Assembly: GCA_017448455.1 (NCBI GenBank)
Contig: JAFSLL010000132.1
Location: forward strand, 84,839-148,838
Reading direction: 5' to 3'
Origin: Oscillospiraceae bacterium
GTDB taxonomy: Bacteria > Bacillota > Clostridia > Oscillospirales > Oscillospiraceae
DNA: 64,000 bases
The translations under genes and the position numbers were made by a program. Of the stretch, positions 60,077 to 64,000 are shown one piece after another; position 1 is the stretch's first letter; each line of letters opens with the position of its first letter. Below the pieces are notes generated by a model. That model was not told the origin of the DNA. It saw nothing but the letters and a program-made list of their open reading frames with translations, and searched no databases.

Positions 60077-61387
60077 TTAATACTCCATGTCCGTTCCGCG
60101 GCGGAGTGCCGCCTGCAGGACGGTGTTGGCGATCGGCGAAGCAACCGAAAGTCCGCCGCCGCCGTTTTCCACAAATACCACGAAGGCATAGGGGTGTTCG
60201 TCATCTTTCAGGAATCCGGTAAACCAGGCGTGTGAAGTCCCGTCGCCGACCTCGGCGGTGCCGGTTTTCGCGCAGATATTCAGCCCCGGGAAACGCTCTT
60301 CCCCGTAGACCGTGACGACGTTGTTGCGCATCAGGTCCTGCATGATCTTCGCGGTCTCCGGTTCTACGAGGATGGACTTTTCGGCGGGCTGTCCGTCGTC
60401 GATGAGCTTCGGCTCGCACAGGATGCCGTCGTTGGCAATGGCGGAGACATAACGAAGCATGGAATAGGGGCAGATCAGGTCTGTGGACTGTCCGATGCCG
60501 GACCAGCCCAGTTCCGGATCGCCGACAAACTCCTGCGGATAGGTGCCTGCCGCTGTCGGGATGCCGTCCAGGTTATGGGAATCCAGAAAACCGTAGGCGC
60601 GCACATGCCTGACCATCTCGGTCTGGCCGACGGAGATGGCGATCTGCGCGAATGCGTAGTTACAGGACCAGGCCAGGGCTCCCCGGAAATCCTGGGTGTA
60701 ATGCTCAAAGGGGCAGGTGATGACGACACCGGCAATCTCGCCTTCGCCATCACAGAAAAAGCTGCGCTGCCAGATGCTGGGAACCGTCTCAATCGCGGCA
60801 GCGGCAGTGACAAGCTTGAAAATGGAGCCGGGTACAAAGGAGGCAGAGATCAGGCGGTTGATGTACACACCCTCCGGCGCGACAGGGTCATTGTCGGTCG
60901 GGTCAATCGCCGGTGAAGATACCATGCAGATCAGTTCTCCTGTTTTGTAGTTCACGACGCCGACAGCCCCCTTTCGGTCGGCAAGGGCGGCATAGGCCTT
61001 TTTGTTCAGTTCCGCATCCACATTCAGCTTCATCGAGATCCGCCGGGTAGTGGTCATACCCGTGATGGGATTGAAGCCGTGCAGTTCACCTGCGAAGTTT
61101 GTCAGAATGCCGGTGCCGGTACGGTCCCAGAAGTCACCGGTGACATGGTAGTTGGCAATCCGGGTGGCACGGTCATCGTTAAAGTGGTTGTCGTTGGCGT
61201 TGAAAGAAGCGAGCAGGACCCCGTAGCGGTCGGTGACGGTGCCCTCAGAGAGGGAATTCAGCCGTGAGAAGTAGCTTGCCCAGCTCTCGCCGTACTGCAG
61301 ATAGCGCTGCAGGTAGCTGAAGAGCCCGACTACGATCAGGAAGGCGAGAAGCAGAACGGAAAGAGCCCTGCGGTTCATTTTTTTCAT
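60077..61387 (-). CDS. Class B penicillin-binding protein (PBP2/FtsI type)
   Basis: The 436-residue protein has one transmembrane segment (8-25), a short non-catalytic stretch, and a transpeptidase domain with Ser188-x-x-Lys191, Ser241-Cys-Asn243 and Lys374-Thr-Gly376. It is short for a class B PBP because the pedestal is reduced, like the PbpA type of Actinobacteria and some Clostridia. It crosslinks peptidoglycan strands made by the SEDS polymerase encoded directly before it; the ATGA overlap indicates equal production. Confidence 0.9.
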   Translation of the reverse strand: MKKMNRRALSVLLLAFLIVVGLFSYLQRYLQYGESWASYFSRLNSLSEGTVTDRYGVLLASFNANDNHFNDDRATRIANYHVTGDFWDRTGTGILTNFAGELHGFNPITGMTTTRRISMKLNVDAELNKKAYAALADRKGAVGVVNYKTGELICMVSSPAIDPTDNDPVAPEGVYINRLISASFVPGSIFKLVTAAAAIETVPSIWQRSFFCDGEGEIAGVVITCPFEHYTQDFRGALAWSCNYAFAQIAISVGQTEMVRHVRAYGFLDSHNLDGIPTAAGTYPQEFVGDPELGWSGIGQSTDLICPYSMLRYVSAIANDGILCEPKLIDDGQPAEKSILVEPETAKIMQDLMRNNVVTVYGEERFPGLNICAKTGTAEVGDGTSHAWFTGFLKDDEHPYAFVVFVENGGGGLSVASPIANTVLQAALRRGTDMEY

Positions 61388-63147
61388 TTCCTGTCGGACC
61401 TCCCTTCCTTCCGTACCGTGCGCCGGTTGCGCCGCTCCATGCGCTTCTCCTCAATATCTCCTGCGGAGAGGATGGTCTCGCCGGGACGGACGGCAAAGCT
61501 CGCCTCCCTGCGGGTGTCCGCGCTCTTCAGAAAGGACATCATCATCCAGCAGGAGAGCAGCGAGGAACCGCCGCGGGACACAAAGGGGAAGGTAACGCCC
61601 GTAAACGGCAGAATGTCCATGGAGCCGAATACGTTCAGCCCAAGCTGGGTCAGCAGCATGGTCATGGCCGCGCAGGAGGCGATGCCGTAATAGGCGCTGC
61701 GGCTGTTGCGCGCGCTGCGGACGGCAAAGCAGGCCAGCAGGAGCACGGCAAAGACCATGCAGAAGGCGACAAGAAGACCCTGCTCTTCACAGACGACGCC
61801 GAATACCAGGTCCGTGTTGGCGGCAAAGATGTCTTTCAGCCAGCCGTTGCCGGCACCCTTGCCGAAGAGGCCCCCGGCTGCCGCCGCGCTCATCGCGCGC
61901 GTCTGCTGGAAGCCTTTGTCATAGATATCCTCCCAGACATGCCCCCAGGAGGCAAAACGCTGGGCAATATACGGCCGCGCGCTGACTGCCAGGAAGCCGG
62001 CGAGCACGGCGCCGGTGATCGCGAGCATGGAGGTCGCGATGGATCCGGACCGGAGATAGGAGATGATCAGGAAGCAGACAAAAAAGACCAGCGCGGTCCC
62101 GAAGTCTCCGATCAGCGCCAGTGCCATCACGCAGACCGCGGAAAATCCGATGAAGACATACAGGTTGTTTCGACGGAAAAGCCGCTCAAGCGTGGAGGCG
62201 CCGACATAGACATAGGCGACTTTGACGAGCTCCGAGGGCTGGAAGGAATAGCCGCCGAATTCCAGCCAGTTTCTGGCGCCGAGCACGACGTCGCTCGCCA
62301 CCACATTGATGCCCAGCAGCAGGAGCGCGCCGATGGCAACGGGAATTCTGGCAGCCGCGGTGCGGGAGAGGGAGCGCTGCCACCAGCCCGCGAACAGAAA
62401 CAGCAGAAGTCCCGCAAGTGTCAGTAGCATCTGCTTGTAGAGGTCATCCGGCGTGGAAGAAGCGGCGACCGACATCCCCAGTGACGAGAGATAAAAAGCC
62501 AGCGTTTCGATCTCAAAACCGCTTCGGTTAATGATCCGCATGGCGTTGTAGCAGCTCCACTCCATCACAATCAGGCTGAAAAAGCCGAGTGCGATGGTCG
62601 GGAGCAGAGAAGAATCCGCAAAGAAAGAATGCTGAAGCAGCAGAAAGAGCTGGAATGCCGTCACCATCAGCAGCGTCAGGGAAGGCGAGTCGCGCAGGGT
62701 GACACCCGTGCGCCGGGCTTCCAGCTTCTCGCGCTTTTCCATGCTCAGATCCTGAAACTTCAGATAAATACCGTTCAGGTTGATGGTGTCTCCGTCCTGA
62801 ACCTCCAGTCCGCTGTCATCCAGGGACATGTTGTTGACCCAGACACCGCCGCGGGCGAAGACATCGTAAATCCGCCACTCTCCGCTGTCGGTTCGGCGCA
62901 GAATGGCGTGAACCTGACTGATCTCCCGCTCCGGGATATAGACATCAGCGTCCTGAGAACGGCCAATGATGACCTCCCAGTGCTGTATGGGAAGCCGTTC
63001 CTTGCCATATTTCAGATAGGCCCAGGTTTCCGGATCGTACTCTTCGCGCAGCATGGAGCGCAGACAGCGGAACAGGATCCCGAAAGAGAGCAGGATCAGA
63101 ATGGCCTTGGACGCCGCCAGGGTATAGGTGAAAAACTCTCCCTGCAC
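61384..63147 (-). CDS. FHA-domain SEDS peptidoglycan polymerase (FtsW/RodA type)
   Basis: The 587-residue protein has a first membrane segment (about 8-30), a cytoplasmic FHA domain (about 55-130: IIGRSQDADVYI, ISQVHAILRR, GGVWVNN), then ten or so membrane segments of the FtsW/RodA family with GARNWLEFGGYSFQPSELVK, GDFGTALVFF, VCEEQGLLVA and GVTFPFVSRGGSSL. SEDS proteins polymerise glycan strands from lipid II. The FHA domain recognises phosphothreonine, so activity may depend on a Ser/Thr kinase such as PrkC. The GTG at 63147 is chosen because AAAGGAGG lies eight bases before it; an upstream GTG would overlap that ribosome site. Overlaps the PBP gene. Confidence 0.9.
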   Translation of the reverse strand: MQGEFFTYTLAASKAILILLSFGILFRCLRSMLREEYDPETWAYLKYGKERLPIQHWEVIIGRSQDADVYIPEREISQVHAILRRTDSGEWRIYDVFARGGVWVNNMSLDDSGLEVQDGDTINLNGIYLKFQDLSMEKREKLEARRTGVTLRDSPSLTLLMVTAFQLFLLLQHSFFADSSLLPTIALGFFSLIVMEWSCYNAMRIINRSGFEIETLAFYLSSLGMSVAASSTPDDLYKQMLLTLAGLLLFLFAGWWQRSLSRTAAARIPVAIGALLLLGINVVASDVVLGARNWLEFGGYSFQPSELVKVAYVYVGASTLERLFRRNNLYVFIGFSAVCVMALALIGDFGTALVFFVCFLIISYLRSGSIATSMLAITGAVLAGFLAVSARPYIAQRFASWGHVWEDIYDKGFQQTRAMSAAAAGGLFGKGAGNGWLKDIFAANTDLVFGVVCEEQGLLVAFCMVFAVLLLACFAVRSARNSRSAYYGIASCAAMTMLLTQLGLNVFGSMDILPFTGVTFPFVSRGGSSLLSCWMMMSFLKSADTRREASFAVRPGETILSAGDIEEKRMERRNRRTVRKEGRSDRK

Positions 63148-63189
63148 GTTGAGCACCTCCTTTCCGGGCACAGATCAGGGGAATCCTTT

Positions 63190-63741
63190 TCAGCCGACGA
63201 GCAGGTAGATGCTGCCGTTGACCGAGGTGACCGTGAAGTTGCGCAGCGCGATAATATAGGTCGTGCTGATGGTACCGTAGGGATAGCTGACAGTGCGGTT
63301 TCCCTGCGGCCAGAAAGTCAGCGTGTCGGTGACGGTCTCGCGCTCTTCACTGACCGGGATGCCGCTGTAGTGCAGCGTCTGGAAATCAATCGCAAACTCC
63401 CCGTAGGACGCCACGCCTTCCGCTGTGAAGCTGACCTGCAGGGTGTCCTTATGTTCCGGGTCGTTGGCGGCAACATAGCCGTCGCGCAGCGAGAAGCCGT
63501 AGCTGAGGTTGACGGCGTTGACATTCCCATCCTCGTCGGTGGCATAGCTCGGGTATTCCTTATAGTCAAAGTAATCATAAAAGTTTGTGCCGGTAATCTT
63601 CACTTCGACGATCTTCGGCCCGGAGGCCTCCTGATCGGGAACAGGACCGCCCTCCTGCTGTTTTCCGCAGCCCGTCAGCAGCAGACTGAGCACAAGAACA
63701 GGGATCAGGGACAGGATGTATATGGAAAGATGTTTCTTCAT
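63190..63741 (-). CDS. Lipoprotein of unknown function
   Basis: The 183-residue protein has a lipoprotein signal (MKKHLSIYILSLIPVLVLSL to LLTGC) and then about 145 residues of predicted beta structure (IVEVKITGTNFYDYFDYKEY, VSFTAEGVASYGEF, FTVTSVNGSIYLLVG). I do not recognise the fold by name; similar small lipoproteins occur widely in Clostridia. It stands 42 bases upstream of the SEDS gene and probably belongs to that operon, so an envelope role is plausible. Confidence 0.65.
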   Translation of the reverse strand: MKKHLSIYILSLIPVLVLSLLLTGCGKQQEGGPVPDQEASGPKIVEVKITGTNFYDYFDYKEYPSYATDEDGNVNAVNLSYGFSLRDGYVAANDPEHKDTLQVSFTAEGVASYGEFAIDFQTLHYSGIPVSEERETVTDTLTFWPQGNRTVSYPYGTISTTYIIALRNFTVTSVNGSIYLLVG

Positions 63742-63761
63742 GCAATCTTTTCTCCTTGCGA

Positions 63762-63791
63762 ATGGGCCAGAGGAATCTTCCTCTGGCCCAT
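63762..63791. terminator. Hairpin between ABC permease and lipoprotein genes
   Basis: ATGGGCCAGAGGA is mirrored by TCCTCTGGCCCAT around four bases. No long T tract follows on the minus strand, so readthrough into the lipoprotein operon is possible. Confidence 0.5.
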
Positions 63792-63861
63792 CTTTGTTCC
63801 GGATTCTGAATCAAATTATGATACCACAATCCCTGTGAAAATTCAATGAAGATGCGGAAAA

Positions 63862-64000
63862 CTACCGTTCCTCGCGGAAATAGGGGAGGCCGAGTGAGGC
63901 GGGCGGCTGGTTTTCCCGCTTGTTGCGCATGCTGGAGAGAACAAGTACGACAATCGTCACAACGTAGGGGATCATCTTGTACAGTTCCTTAACGGCGAGG
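63862..64000 (-). CDS. Nucleoside-type ABC transporter permease, C-terminal end
   Basis: The last 45 codons read LAVKELYKMIPYVVTIVVLV, a membrane segment, then SSMRNKRENQPPASLGLPYF and REER before the stop. This ending is characteristic of one permease of BmpA-type nucleoside ABC importers (YufQ/NupQ-like). The rest lies beyond the window. Confidence 0.75.
   Translation of the reverse strand, partial: LAVKELYKMIPYVVTIVVLVLSSMRNKRENQPPASLGLPYFREER

Noticed and set aside
1-64000. CRISPR array, prophage genes or toxin-antitoxin pair
   Set aside because: No regularly spaced direct repeats and no phage structural or Cas proteins were seen. The HipA-like piece is only a fragment and has no antitoxin beside it.

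Overview
The window looks like a chromosome segment from an anaerobic gut Firmicute of class Clostridia, possibly Oscillospirales or a neighbouring order. The evidence is a fairly high GC content, strong AGGAGG-type ribosome sites, a cobalamin-riboswitch/ECF uptake unit, a GPH symporter with many intracellular-type glycosidases, TnpV and IS3-type debris, a SEDS/PBP pair with an FHA domain, and a likely 6S RNA. No 16S gene is present, so the genus cannot be named.

Left arm (1-15.5 kb): an iron-sulfur flavin oxidoreductase runs off the edge. It is followed by a GH32 remnant next to an intact fructokinase, a panB plus folD-like pair, two paralogous repeat lipoproteins (one with a phosphodiester glycosidase domain), a small C39-like protein, a B12 riboswitch driving a DUF4430 protein and an ECF S component, a GH42 beta-galactosidase with a PfkB kinase, and a MalY/PatB C-S lyase behind a palindromic operator.

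Glycan locus (16.3-30 kb): a long leftward operon encodes an HPr-like protein, a GH78 rhamnosidase, an SGNH esterase, a GPH symporter, GH43, GH2, an alpha/beta hydrolase, GH39 and an esterase cut short by an IS3-family remnant. A divergent AraC regulator and a palindrome lie at its head. It probably imports and dismantles a rhamnose-containing plant glycan or glycoside.

Redox region (30-47.6 kb): a leftward operon encodes a SnoaL-like (BaiE-like) protein, an SDR, an OYE/FAD/4Fe-4S reductase (BaiCD/FadH-like), a 70-residue protein and two epimerase-type SDRs. It is faced by a large XRE regulator across an intergenic region rich in TTGATTC palindromes. Nearby are a 2-hydroxyacyl-CoA-dehydratase-like protein whose upstream partner is reduced to its last codons, and a GntR-controlled flavin dehydrogenase/2Fe-2S reductase pair. 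The remains of a nitroreductase, another OYE, a TetR regulator, an MFS carrier, an integrase and IS ends are also here. The enzyme set resembles the bile-acid 7-dehydroxylation toolkit in type, but lacks its CoA ligase, CoA transferase and transporter, so its substrate is unknown. This is the best candidate for an undescribed pathway.

Right arm (47.6-64 kb): tRNA-Pro, GH36 alpha-galactosidase, a membrane-anchored GH25 enzyme, a small NTPase, a histidine-rich CsoR-type regulator, a probable 6S RNA, a DUF1292 protein, a two-module solute-binding lipoprotein divergent from a two-component system, a YdcF/SanA-type protein, an ABC-F ATPase, a class B PBP and an FHA-SEDS polymerase, a lipoprotein, and the end of a nucleoside-type ABC permease. 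These are mostly housekeeping genes.
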